From NCBI GenBank assembly GCA_026995985.1, contig JALWNF010000070.1, positions 1 to 21,288 of the forward strand: 21,288 nt of DNA, given 5' to 3'. This DNA comes from Campylobacteraceae bacterium. GTDB taxonomy: Bacteria; Campylobacterota; Campylobacteria; Campylobacterales; Sulfurovaceae. A program made the translations under genes and the position numbers. The notes below the pieces were generated by a model. It had not been told where the DNA came from. It saw only the letters and a list, made by a program, of their open reading frames with translations, and ran no database searches. Positions 1 through 7,296 of the stretch are shown piece after piece (within the stretch, counting starts at the first letter, position 1; each line of letters starts with the position of its first letter).

Positions 1-317
1 TTATAATATTCTCTAAAGTTTTTATACCCCTCTTCGTTTATTTGAGATAGAGAAAACTCAACTATTCTGTTCTCTATATGCTCTAAAATAGTATCTATAT
101 CTCTCTCTTTTAAAATGACAAATAAATCTATTAAATAGGTCAAGTTGTCGTTAAAAATAACTCTATTGGCATTAATATTTATGCCAACATTACACCCACC
201 AGCAAATAAATCTATAAAAGTATCTATCTTATTTGGAAATAGTGGTAAAATCTGATTTAATAGTCTATATTTACCACCAATGTAATTTAATGGTGATTTT
301 ATTAAAGTGTTATTCAT
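1..317 (-). CDS. Dam-type (D12 class) DNA adenine-N6 methyltransferase, 5' part only
   Basis: The first 105 codons of an open frame start at an ATG at 317 and run off the left edge without a stop. Residues 12-16 (NYIGGK-type) match the N-terminal SAM-binding motif of Dam/DpnM-like enzymes. DLFAGGCNVG at about residues 36-45 is the class I SAM motif, and a following FNDN segment fits the next motif. By family, the protein transfers a methyl group from SAM to adenine in duplex DNA. The catalytic DPPY motif would lie outside the window, so activity cannot be judged. No restriction endonuclease gene is visible here, so it could be a solitary methylase or half of a restriction-modification system extending left. 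It is divergent from the FmdE-like pair. Confidence 0.85.
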   Translation of the reverse strand, partial: MNNTLIKSPLNYIGGKYRLLNQILPLFPNKIDTFIDLFAGGCNVGININANRVIFNDNLTYLIDLFVILKERDIDTILEHIENRIVEFSLSQINEEGYKNFREYY

Positions 318-403
318 TTTATCCTTATTGAGTAATAGCTAATTTAATTCCGATATAATATCAAAAATTATTAACTATTGAGATTAGATTTACTATTTTA
401 ATC

Positions 404-417
404 TTGACCTAAATCAA
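404..417 (+). promoter_or_regulatory. CRP/FNR-type activator box upstream of the FmdE-like pair
   Basis: The sequence TTGAC-CTAA-ATCAA fits the FNR/NNR-family consensus (TTGAY-N4-RTCAA). Flanking C403 and G418 extend the dyad. Its centre (410.5) lies about 41.5 bp before the start expected from the TATAAT at 440-445, the classic class II activator position. The same box with the same spacing precedes napA. Confidence 0.65.
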
Positions 418-439
418 GAATTTAAACCATATTTTAAAC

Positions 440-445
440 TATAAT
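440..445 (+). promoter_or_regulatory. -10 box of the FmdE-like pair promoter
   Basis: A perfect TATAAT lies 30 bp before the ATG at 476. No good -35 hexamer is present at the expected place, which the activator box abuts. This fits activator-dependent transcription. A Shine-Dalgarno AAGGA lies about 7 bases before the start codon. Confidence 0.6.
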
Positions 446-475
446 CGCCAAATTTACTTCTATTAAGGAAATAGA

Positions 476-1081
476 ATGATACTTAACTACCCAACCTTTT
501 TTAAAACACGCCCCACTATTAAGCTTCAAGACCCACTACAAAAATTTTTAGGAACTTTTCAAGATGGAGTTGTAGAGTTTAACTACTTGGAGATTACTAA
601 AAATGCAGGTCACTCTTGTCCTGATGTAACAGGGGCTTACCTTATGACACTTAGAGCTTTAAAAGCACTATACAAAGATAAACTTCCTGTTAGAGGAGAG
701 ATTGAAGTAAGCTTTAACAAAGACCTTACTGATGATATCACCTCTGTTATGGCAGATGTTACTAGTCATATTACAGGAGCAACTCTACAACTCGGGTTTA
801 GAGGTGTAGAGGGGAAATTTAGTCGTATTGAAAAACTAAAGTTTAATGAGAAGTTTGAAGGTGATATACGATATAAAAGACTCGATAACCAAAAAGAGGT
901 TATTGCAAAATATGATTTAAGCTCTATTCCAATTGACCCAAAACAAGATATGCTTATGAGCAAAGTTCTTAGTGGTGAGGCGACTTCTGGTGAAGAGATA
1001 GAGTTTGAAGTACTTTGGCAACAGCGTGTGGAGAAGATTTTTAATCATGCTGCTGATGTCATTAAAATTATAGAACCATAA
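476..1081 (+). CDS. FmdE-like family protein, copy 1
   Basis: This 201-aa soluble protein has no signal peptide or membrane segment. The most telling motif is GHSCPDVTGAY at residues 45-55. It resembles the GHxCPG metal-ligand motif of the FmdE family, first named for a gene in the molybdenum formylmethanofuran dehydrogenase operon. C48 is the only cysteine, with H46 two residues before it. Function in bacteria is not established; a metal- or cofactor-binding role is inference from the motif. A very similar paralogue follows 9 bp downstream with its own Shine-Dalgarno (AGGA), so the two form a duplicated pair in one transcript. The promoter carries a CRP/FNR-type box like that of napA. The family assignment is from the motif and overall look and has not been confirmed by a search. 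Confidence 0.6.
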   Translation: MILNYPTFFKTRPTIKLQDPLQKFLGTFQDGVVEFNYLEITKNAGHSCPDVTGAYLMTLRALKALYKDKLPVRGEIEVSFNKDLTDDITSVMADVTSHITGATLQLGFRGVEGKFSRIEKLKFNEKFEGDIRYKRLDNQKEVIAKYDLSSIPIDPKQDMLMSKVLSGEATSGEEIEFEVLWQQRVEKIFNHAADVIKIIEP

Positions 1082-1090
1082 AGGATAACA

Positions 1091-1684
1091 ATGAAATACC
1101 CAAATTTTTTCGATAACACTCCAACAATTAAACTAAAAGACCCACTCTCTGATTTTTTAGGAACTTTTGAAGATGGAATAGTAGAGTTTAGCTACTTAGA
1201 TATTGTAAAATCAGCAGGTCACTCCTGCCCTACTGTCTCTGGTGCTTACATTAGTACACTAAAAGCCCTAGAGGCACTATACCAAGATGAGACTCCAATT
1301 AGAGGTAATATCTATGTACGTTTTAAAAGTGACCCACTAGAGGGTGTTGCAGGTGTTATTGCTAATGTAGTTACACAGATTACAGGAGCAACAGAGCATT
1401 CAGGCTTTAAAGGACTAAATGGTAAATTTGCAAGAAACAACCTTATGGAGTTTGGTGCAGATATTCCTGCTCAAATGGAGTTTAAACGACTAGACACAGG
1501 TAAAAGTGTAACAGTAAACTATGACTCAAGTAGTATTGGTGGTAACCCAAAAATGCAAGAGCTTATGGGTAAACTTATGCAAGGAGTTGCCTCTAGTGAA
1601 GAGAAAAAAGAGTTTGGAGAGCTTTGGCAAGAGAGAGTTAAAGCTATATTTGACAATATAGACAAAGTCGTTACAGTTTCGTAA
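1091..1684 (+). CDS. FmdE-like family protein, copy 2
   Basis: A 197-aa tandem paralogue of the preceding gene. By eye about half the positions are identical along the whole length, including the N-terminal YPxFF, PTIK, DPL and FLGTF blocks, the GHSCP motif (H44, C46) and the LWQxRV segment near the C-terminus. C46 is again the only cysteine, so if it binds metal or a substrate the site is H/C based in both copies. There is no signal peptide, so it is cytoplasmic. The start ATG lies after AAAGGATAACA, a good ribosome site. The two copies may form a heterodimer or have divided roles; nothing in the sequence decides this. A weak GC hairpin (1691-1710) follows the stop. Confidence 0.6.
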   Translation: MKYPNFFDNTPTIKLKDPLSDFLGTFEDGIVEFSYLDIVKSAGHSCPTVSGAYISTLKALEALYQDETPIRGNIYVRFKSDPLEGVAGVIANVVTQITGATEHSGFKGLNGKFARNNLMEFGADIPAQMEFKRLDTGKSVTVNYDSSSIGGNPKMQELMGKLMQGVASSEEKKEFGELWQERVKAIFDNIDKVVTVS

Positions 1685-1690
1685 TAGTAA

Positions 1691-1710
1691 GGTGCTTTTC
1701 CCAACGCACC
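1691..1710 (+). repeat. Short hairpin after the FmdE-like pair
   Basis: GGTGC and GCACC (1691-1695 and 1706-1710) can pair around a 10-base loop just after the second FmdE-like stop codon. A run of seven T lies about 20 bases downstream. This is weak as an intrinsic terminator but it is the only candidate before the MITE-like element. Confidence 0.35.
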
Positions 1711-1745
1711 GTCAAAACCAAATCCATTTTTTTAATACATAAAAT

Positions 1746-1862
1746 TGTAGGGGCAACCTCCGTGTTTGCCCCATATTATCGTATTTGTTCTAATTTTTAT
1801 AAAAAATATTTTGAATTTTTTACCATATTGAATAGAGGGCGAACACGGAGGTTGCCCCTACA
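1746..1862. mobile_element. MITE-like inverted-repeat element
   Basis: The 26-bp arms at 1746-1771 and 1837-1862 are reverse complements with one mismatch. They begin TGTAGGGGCAACC and end GGTTGCCCCTACA. The AT-rich 65-bp interior has no coding potential. Each arm has TA just outside GGGG/CCCC (1748-1749 and 1859-1860), as expected for a non-autonomous element of the IS630/Tc1 type, which duplicates a TA target. The arms are markedly GC-richer than their surroundings. No transposase is present in the window, so mobility would need help in trans. The element lies between the FmdE-like pair and nspC and forms most of the nspC upstream region. Confidence 0.6.
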
Positions 1863-1902
1863 CCACCATACAATAAAAAAACAATAAATAGGACTATCTT
1901 AA

Positions 1903-3033
1903 ATGAAAACCCCATATTGGCTACTAGAAGAGAAGCTATTAGAAAAAAACCTAAAAACCCTAGCCCATATAAAAGAGCAAACAGGAGTAAAGATACTCTT
2001 AGCACTAAAGGGTTACGCACTTTGGCAAAGTTTTGAGCTTGTCTCAAAGTACCTAGATGGCTGTTGTGCCTCTGGACTTAATGAGGCTAAGTTGTCTCAT
2101 GAAAAATTTAAAAAAGAGCTACACACCTACAGCCCTGCTTTTAAAGAGGAGGAGATAGAGCCAATAGCAACTATCTCTAACCATTTAGTCTTTAACTCCT
2201 CTTCTCAATTTGAGCGTTTTGGAGCTTTGGCAAAGAGCTTTAACCCTAACCTCTCTTTGGGTATTCGTGTCAATCCTGAGTATTCGGAAGCTCCTGTAGA
2301 ACTCTATAACCCTTGTGGTCTCTATTCAAGATTAGGAATAACTGTTATTAATTTTGATAGATTACTTAAAAGTGAAATTGGAAAGAGTATAGAGGGGCTT
2401 CACTTCCATGCTCTTTGTGAACAAGATAGCTTTGCACTAGAAAAGGTCTTAGAGGCTTTTGAGGAGAAGTTTAAAGAGTTTTTACCTAAACTAAAGTGGG
2501 TTAACTTTGGTGGAGGTCACCACATTACCAAAAAAGGTTACAACATAGAAAAACTTATTGAGCTTCTTAAGAAGTTTCAAGCCAAATACCCAAACCTACA
2601 ACTCTACCTAGAACCTGGGGAGGCTGTAGGGTGGCAGACAGGAACACTTGTAGCCTCTGTACTAGACATTGTAGACAATGGCATAAAGATTGCTATCTTA
2701 GATACATCAGCAGAGGCTCATATGCCTGATACTATCATTATGCCCTATCGTGCTGACATTAGAGGAGCTGGAGAGGTAGAAGAGAAGGCTTATACCTATA
2801 GAGTAGCAGGAAACACCTGTTTAGCAGGTGATATTATGGGGGATTACTCTTTTGATAAACCTCTACAGATTGGTGACAAGATTGTTTTTGAAGACCAAAT
2901 GCACTACACTATGGTAAAGGCAACTACTTTTAATGGTATTGCTCTACCTAGTATTGCTATTAAAAGGCTAGATGGCTCTGTGGAGGTGGTTAGAGAGTTT
3001 GGGTATGAAGATTTTAGGGATAGGTTGTCATAA
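1903..3033 (+). CDS. nspC: Carboxynorspermidine/carboxyspermidine decarboxylase
   Basis: This 376-aa PLP-dependent enzyme of the alanine-racemase fold decarboxylates carboxynorspermidine or carboxyspermidine, the last step of the alternative polyamine route used by many Campylobacterota. The start TPYWLLEEKLL, the LALKG block with the predicted PLP lysine K36, the SGL(N/Y)EA motif, the LHFHALCEQ segment, the FGGGH glycine loop and the EPGEA motif are all typical. Near the C-terminus GNTCLAGD holds the catalytic cysteine C306 supplied to the partner subunit in the dimer. Length is normal for the family. The usual partner, carboxynorspermidine dehydrogenase, is not adjacent. The 3' end overlaps the convergent methyltransferase gene by six bases with no terminator between them. 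The start ATG follows an AGGA about 10 bases upstream. Confidence 0.9.
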   Translation: MKTPYWLLEEKLLEKNLKTLAHIKEQTGVKILLALKGYALWQSFELVSKYLDGCCASGLNEAKLSHEKFKKELHTYSPAFKEEEIEPIATISNHLVFNSSSQFERFGALAKSFNPNLSLGIRVNPEYSEAPVELYNPCGLYSRLGITVINFDRLLKSEIGKSIEGLHFHALCEQDSFALEKVLEAFEEKFKEFLPKLKWVNFGGGHHITKKGYNIEKLIELLKKFQAKYPNLQLYLEPGEAVGWQTGTLVASVLDIVDNGIKIAILDTSAEAHMPDTIIMPYRADIRGAGEVEEKAYTYRVAGNTCLAGDIMGDYSFDKPLQIGDKIVFEDQMHYTMVKATTFNGIALPSIAIKRLDGSVEVVREFGYEDFRDRLS

Positions 3034-3726
3034 CTTTTTAAAAACCAAAAAATACTTCTCAGACTCATGACTATAGATTGAAATTGCTGTCTTAGAGACC
3101 AACTTCATCTTAGTTAGCTTCTGAATCTCTGATACGGTGTAGAAGTATTGAGTAATGGAGTCTTGTGACTTCTTAAAATACTCTCCAACCTTTTCAAAAA
3201 GAGTAAAGTCCATAAAATACTCACCATCCTCCTCAACATAGTCTGAGTCTATAGTAACAAAACGGTCATTGTCATCTTTTATGTATGAACCAGCAGCTAT
3301 GACTTTAAAAGCATAGAGTGTATTTATGTCAAAGATAAAGTGTCCACCCTTTTCAAGTCGCTCCTCTACACAACGAAAAAAGCGTTTAATACCTTTTGGG
3401 TCTAAGTAGTTTACCATATCAAAAATAGCAGTAATAACATCATACTTCTCTTTAACTTTACATAGGTCTATACACTCTGCATTTAGCCCTTTTTTCTTTG
3501 TCATCTCAACCATAATATTGCTAAGGTCAATACCCTTTGCTTGAACATTTGGGTAGAGCTTAGAGAGTTGTGCTAAAAAATTACCTGAACCACAACCTAC
3601 ATCTAGTAGAGTTTTAAACTCTATCTTCTCTAAGGCTTCATAGTAATACTCATTTAAAATAGGAGTTACCTCATTGACTCCTAAGAGGTCTTCTACTTTG
3701 GCGTAAAGGTCTAGGGCGTTAGACAT
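3028..3726 (-). CDS. Class I SAM-dependent methyltransferase, substrate unknown
   Basis: A 232-aa cytoplasmic protein. Residues 40-50 (LLDVGCGSGNF) form the SAM-binding glycine loop of class I methyltransferases. GIDLS about 20 residues later is the acidic motif II, and FDMVNYL fits the post-motif region of small-molecule methyltransferases. The C-terminal third is beta-rich and resembles the YcgJ/UbiE-like group, but nothing identifies the acceptor. It is the last gene of a minus-strand set. Its start overlaps the end of coaX by eight bases, so the two are probably translationally coupled, and it converges with nspC. No tRNA- or rRNA-specific accessory domain is visible. Confidence 0.8.
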   Translation of the reverse strand: MSNALDLYAKVEDLLGVNEVTPILNEYYYEALEKIEFKTLLDVGCGSGNFLAQLSKLYPNVQAKGIDLSNIMVEMTKKKGLNAECIDLCKVKEKYDVITAIFDMVNYLDPKGIKRFFRCVEERLEKGGHFIFDINTLYAFKVIAAGSYIKDDNDRFVTIDSDYVEEDGEYFMDFTLFEKVGEYFKKSQDSITQYFYTVSEIQKLTKMKLVSKTAISIYSHESEKYFLVFKKL

Positions 3727-4345
3727 TAATTCTTTCCTTTCTTATCGCATTTCTCATACCCTGAAAAATAAGCGTCTCATCAAAAATGGCATTGGGAAAA
3801 AATTGACTTATCAACTTGCCATCACCACCTGTTATATAGAGTTGTCTGTTGGCTTGATATTTCTCTATTAGTGTTTTTATGGAGGCGATTATACCAAAAC
3901 TTATTGCATCTTGAGTTGTTTTAGCTAACTCATTTAAAGATACTTGTGGATTTAGTTCTGTTTTTAGAGCAGGAGATATAGAGGCATAAGCATCTATATA
4001 AGCCCTTAACCCTGGAAGCAAGAAACCACCAAGGTATCTACCCTTCTCTACCACATCAACAGTAATAGCAGAACCTGCACTTACAAATATGCCACTTTTA
4101 TGAGATAGACATAAAGCTTTACGGTCAATTCCCATAGTTGAGTACTGCCCCTCTAGTTGCATAAGCTCAGAGATATTTTCCCACTTCTCTAGGCTCTTTA
4201 ACTGCTCTTTGAGTTGATGTTTTACGGTAATGTATTTTAACTCTTGGTTACCATACTGCTCGATTGCCTCTTGATGAGAGAGATGGACAACCTCATCACC
4301 ATTGTAGATGTGTACTCTACTGTTTCCTATATCTGCTAAAAGCAT
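3719..4345 (-). CDS. coaX: Type III pantothenate kinase
   Basis: CoaX phosphorylates pantothenate with ATP, the first step of coenzyme A synthesis; the type III enzyme belongs to the ASKHA fold and needs a monovalent cation. The 208-aa product begins MLLADIGNSR, carrying the D5-x-G7-N8 phosphate motif. It also has GIDR at 72-75, SAGSAITVD at 89-97 (D97 in the adenosine/phosphate region), GGFLLPG at 106-112 and TGGDG near the C-terminus. It is at the short end of the family, as in other Campylobacterota. Only three bases separate it from the upstream 91-aa gene and there is no strong ribosome site of its own, so coupling to that gene is likely. Confidence 0.9.
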   Translation of the reverse strand: MLLADIGNSRVHIYNGDEVVHLSHQEAIEQYGNQELKYITVKHQLKEQLKSLEKWENISELMQLEGQYSTMGIDRKALCLSHKSGIFVSAGSAITVDVVEKGRYLGGFLLPGLRAYIDAYASISPALKTELNPQVSLNELAKTTQDAISFGIIASIKTLIEKYQANRQLYITGGDGKLISQFFPNAIFDETLIFQGMRNAIRKERINV

Positions 4346-4348
4346 TGG

Positions 4349-4624
4349 TTATACAAACTCTTTAAGGTGTTCATCTAGGCTCTCTATCTTCTCTAGTGCC
4401 TCTTTTAACTCGGCAAAATCCATCTCTACACCATACTCCTCACAATGCTCTTTCCACTTTAGGGCTTTACCTGTTACAAAGTTCTCAACATAACTACTCA
4501 AACAGACAGCATAGGCTGATGGTAACTTTTTCTCTTCTATATAGTTCATCACCTCTATAAAGGCATCTTTTACCTTTGGTAGTAACTCCTGTTCAAACTT
4601 TTCTACTCTTGCTTCTTGTGTCAT
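4349..4624 (-). CDS. Conserved-looking small protein of unknown function (91 aa)
   Basis: I do not recognise this protein. It is soluble, rich in Glu, Lys and Leu, and looks all-helical, with two cysteines (in AVCLSS and HCEEYG). There is no signal peptide, membrane segment or known motif. An AGGA ribosome site lies about 6 bases before its ATG. It ends three bases before coaX, so it is probably the first gene of the minus-strand set orf91-coaX-methyltransferase. That position is the only clue to its role. Codon use looks like that of its neighbours. Confidence 0.65.
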   Translation of the reverse strand: MTQEARVEKFEQELLPKVKDAFIEVMNYIEEKKLPSAYAVCLSSYVENFVTGKALKWKEHCEEYGVEMDFAELKEALEKIESLDEHLKEFV

Positions 4625-4697
4625 TTTCTATCCTAAAAATATTATTTTTATACTTTAATATCTCTATATAAGGTCATCTATAGTTACATCCAATATA

Positions 4698-5006
4698 TTA
4701 ACCTTGTGGCAATAAACCAAAATCGCCAGGGTATCTAGACTCTATGTAGAGTTCGTCTAAAATTTCAATAATACTTTCATCAAATTCAATATCTATACTT
4801 ACTCGGCTTATTAGATTCTGTAGTTTGTGAACTTTTGGTATTCGATTCTCTTCATTTTCTAAAATAGCTTTTAATGCCTTTTCTATGGCTTGTTGAGAAT
4901 GAAATGCAACCATGTGAGTTAAGAATGCATCATTAATTATGTAATGAATACTTCGTAAGTCGCTATAGGCAGACTTTAACCACTCTTTGGCTTGAAAATT
5001 AGCCAT
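4698..5006 (-). CDS. HEPN-domain protein (toxin-like partner of MNT), apparently C-terminally truncated
   Basis: The 102-residue product begins MANFQAKEWL. I prefer this ATG at 5006 over the one 15 bases upstream (5021), because GGAG lies 9 bases before it and the overlap with the upstream gene is then only eight bases. The helical core with AFHSQQAIEKALKAIL is the hallmark of HEPN proteins (PF05168 type). RIPKVH at residues 55-60 gives an R-x4-H pattern like the ribonuclease motif of active HEPN domains, though its place in this subfamily is not certain. Family members usually continue about 25-40 residues after the RYPGDFGLLP segment; here a stop follows four residues later. With the upstream nucleotidyltransferase it forms an MntA/HepT-like toxin-antitoxin pair. 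Confidence 0.8.
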   Translation of the reverse strand: MANFQAKEWLKSAYSDLRSIHYIINDAFLTHMVAFHSQQAIEKALKAILENEENRIPKVHKLQNLISRVSIDIEFDESIIEILDELYIESRYPGDFGLLPQG

Positions 5007-5334
5007 ATATTTTGACTCCATTTTGTAAAATTTCTCTACTAAAAGAGCTATTTATCTCTACAAATTTTTCATGCATCTTTTTTGTATGAGTAATAATATC
5101 AATAGGAATAATTTTTTGTAAATCTTTAACTGCTTTAGAAATAGTTAGCTTTAGATTCATTCTCTCCTCAAAATTTTGAGGTATATAGTCATCATTGGTA
5201 ACTACATATAGGTCAATATCACTATCTCTATGAGGTGTTCCATAGGCATAACTTCCAAATAAAATAACTTGATTTAAATTTAATGGTTCTAGGCGTTTTA
5301 AAATTTCAAGTTTAATTGTTTCTATATCAACCAT
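4999..5334 (-). CDS. MNT-domain nucleotidyltransferase (antitoxin-like partner of HEPN)
   Basis: A 111-aa minimal nucleotidyltransferase. G27-S28 and the following D39-I-D41 make the GS-x10-DxD signature of the DNA polymerase beta superfamily. A third acidic residue probably comes from PIDII near residue 90. In characterised MntA/HepT pairs the MNT protein adds AMP groups to the HEPN toxin and neutralises it. The same role is inferred here from the family and from the overlap with the HEPN gene. The ATG follows AAAGGATAACA. The gene lies 49 bases after the dnaX stop on the same strand, so read-through from dnaX is possible. Confidence 0.85.
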   Translation of the reverse strand: MVDIETIKLEILKRLEPLNLNQVILFGSYAYGTPHRDSDIDLYVVTNDDYIPQNFEERMNLKLTISKAVKDLQKIIPIDIITHTKKMHEKFVEINSSFSREILQNGVKIYG

Positions 5335-5383
5335 TGTTATCCTTTATTTATTCTTTATTATAACTAAAATAGCTTTTAAAAAA

Positions 5384-7192
5384 TTAACTTTTCCGTTTAA
5401 CTCTTACTTTCTTAGGAGCAAATAGCTCCAACGCTTTAGCAACCATCGGTTCATCTAAGATGGTTCTTTTATCTTTCTCTTTTGCTGACTCTACTCCACC
5501 ATTATCAGGAGCAACACATGAACTTTTCATAGGCATCTCCTCTTCTTGCTTAACAACTGGCTGATTTAATACCTCATCTTCTATCATAGAGATGGGTTCT
5601 TCTATAGAGTTGTTTGAGTGTAAACACTCCGATTCCAAAGATGAAGATTGCATATAATGAACCGATGGCTTTAGCCTCGCTAACTCAATGGCATTAGATT
5701 CTAATGTTGAAGATTCAACCTTTACTTGGGAGGGTAACTTCTTTGAAAGATTTTTAATTTTGGTCTCATAACCAAAAATCTCATGAACAAATGTACGAAT
5801 GGTCATCCAGTTGTTCTTTAGCAGACTCTTTTGCTGAGGTGTTGCTGAAGACTCCCATACTAGAATATTATTCTCAAAAGATATATACTTAATACTATAT
5901 TTAAAACACTCACCAAGCTCATAGTTTCTATCATACATCTTCTCTATAAGTGCTTCAAATAGTTTAGCACCTCTATCAAGAGTTTTTTCGACAATTGGCT
6001 CGGTGGTAGTTGGCTCTTCAACAATTGCTTCAGAGATGGGTTCATCTTCTGCTTTTTCTACTTTAAGTACTTCTTTTACAACATCTTTCTCTACCTTTGC
6101 TACAGAGTTGGTGGTTGAGACTTGTACCTCTAAAAGCTCCTGCTCTAAAGTATGAATCATTCCATCAATATCTTTAATCTGCAACGCCTCCATCATCTTA
6201 AATAGGGTTAATGAAAGAACAAACTGCCCATCTGCCCCCATATTTAGTAGTGACTTTGACTCTGCTAAGACTCTAAAGAAACGCTCTATAATCATTGGTG
6301 CAATCTGCTGTGAACCACTAAGGAGTATCTCTTTTAAATGGAGCATCAACTCATCTATAACCATCTCTGCTTCAAACTCTACAGCCGAATTGATAAAAGC
6401 TAAAATCTCACTCTCATTACGCTCTAAAACATGGTTAATCAACTCTTCTAATGCGGAAGGCTCAATAATGCCCAACATATTGGTAACAGTTGATACGCTA
6501 ACAAAGTTTTTTGAGTAGACAATCGCTTGGTCTAAAAGAGTTAAAGAGTCGCGTACCGACCCAGCACCACAACGGGCAATAATCTCTAATGCTCTTGGCT
6601 CATACTCAACCCCCTCTAGGTTTAAGATATGTGCTAGATGTTTGGCAATAACTGATTGAGGAATATTTCTAAATCTAAAGTGTTGAGTACGACTCAAAAT
6701 AGTTGCAGGAAGCTTTAGAGGGTCTGTTGTTGCTAAAATAAATTTAACATATGGTGGTGGCTCTTCTAATGTCTTAAGAAGTGCATTAAACGCCTCTTTA
6801 GTCAACATATGAACCTCATCTATAATAAATATTTTATATCGTGCTATAGAGGGTTTATATTTTGTATGCTCTATTAGCTCTCTTATATCATCTATTTTAC
6901 GATTAGAAGCAGCGTCCATCTCTACAATATCCATATGCCTTGACTCTTGTGCCATTACACAGTGTTCACAGACTCCACAAGGGTGAGAAGTCGTTCCCTT
7001 TTCACAAAGAAGTGCTTTAGCAAAGATACGAGCTGTAGAGGTTTTACCTGAACCTCTAAGACCAGAAAAGAGATAGGCATGAGAGAGTCGGCTACTCTCT
7101 AATGCCAGAGAGAGGGTCTGAGCAACTGCCTCTTGACCAATTAAATCATCAAAAGTTACTGGACGATACTTTCTTGCTAATGCTAATGACAC
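5384..7192 (-). CDS. dnaX: DNA polymerase III gamma/tau subunit
   Basis: A 602-aa AAA+ clamp-loader subunit. Residues 1-170 carry the standard start (LARKYRP), Walker A GLRGSGKT (44-51), four zinc-ligand cysteines (C63, C72, C75, C78), Walker B IIDEVH (123-128), the EEPPP loop and the SRT arginine-finger motif (167-169). Residues 180-350 fit the lid and collar domains. The remaining 250 residues are a low-complexity, acidic and Ser/Val-rich linker followed by a basic tail ending KKVRVKRKS, as in tau. The clamp loader opens beta clamps and tethers core polymerases. A gamma form would need frameshifting; one A-rich run near 5985 is not in the right frame for a -1 slip, so I predict tau only. 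The promoter lies in the spacer shared with the divergent metallopeptidase gene. Confidence 0.95.
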   Translation of the reverse strand: MSLALARKYRPVTFDDLIGQEAVAQTLSLALESSRLSHAYLFSGLRGSGKTSTARIFAKALLCEKGTTSHPCGVCEHCVMAQESRHMDIVEMDAASNRKIDDIRELIEHTKYKPSIARYKIFIIDEVHMLTKEAFNALLKTLEEPPPYVKFILATTDPLKLPATILSRTQHFRFRNIPQSVIAKHLAHILNLEGVEYEPRALEIIARCGAGSVRDSLTLLDQAIVYSKNFVSVSTVTNMLGIIEPSALEELINHVLERNESEILAFINSAVEFEAEMVIDELMLHLKEILLSGSQQIAPMIIERFFRVLAESKSLLNMGADGQFVLSLTLFKMMEALQIKDIDGMIHTLEQELLEVQVSTTNSVAKVEKDVVKEVLKVEKAEDEPISEAIVEEPTTTEPIVEKTLDRGAKLFEALIEKMYDRNYELGECFKYSIKYISFENNILVWESSATPQQKSLLKNNWMTIRTFVHEIFGYETKIKNLSKKLPSQVKVESSTLESNAIELARLKPSVHYMQSSSLESECLHSNNSIEEPISMIEDEVLNQPVVKQEEEMPMKSSCVAPDNGGVESAKEKDKRTILDEPMVAKALELFAPKKVRVKRKS

Positions 7193-7234
7193 TCATGACT
7201 CCTCTGTGTTAACTAATGTTAATAAGTTTCAATA

Positions 7235-7263
7235 TTGTAGTCAAATTTTACTTGTGATATAAT
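7235..7263 (+). promoter_or_regulatory. Promoter of the YpfJ-type metallopeptidase gene
   Basis: An extended -10 (TGA-TATAAT, hexamer at 7258-7263) lies 17 bases after a TTGTAG -35-like hexamer (7235-7240), and 33 bases before the ATG. The ribosome site AGGAG follows at about 7281. This is the best ordinary vegetative promoter in the window. Confidence 0.55.
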
Positions 7264-7296
7264 TTGCTAAAATAATTTTTAGGAGCATTAATTAAA

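Noticed and set aside
1820..2047. Minus-strand 75-codon frame with hydrophobic residues
   Set aside because: It lies across the MITE-like arm and the 5' end of nspC; it has no ribosome site and its hydrophobicity comes from reading AT-rich codons backwards.
3790..3820. TTGACTTATCAA as a third CRP/FNR-type box
   Set aside because: The half-sites TTGA and TCAA are four bases apart instead of six, and the site is inside the coaX coding region.
5006..5021. Upstream ATG at 5021 as start of the HEPN gene
   Set aside because: It has no ribosome site; the ATG at 5006 has GGAG 9 bases upstream and reduces overlap with the MNT gene to eight bases.
5980..5995. A-rich run in dnaX as a -1 frameshift signal for a gamma subunit
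   Set aside because: The heptamer AAAAAAC starts at the second codon position, so it does not fit the X-XXY-YYZ frame, and no stimulatory stem is evident.
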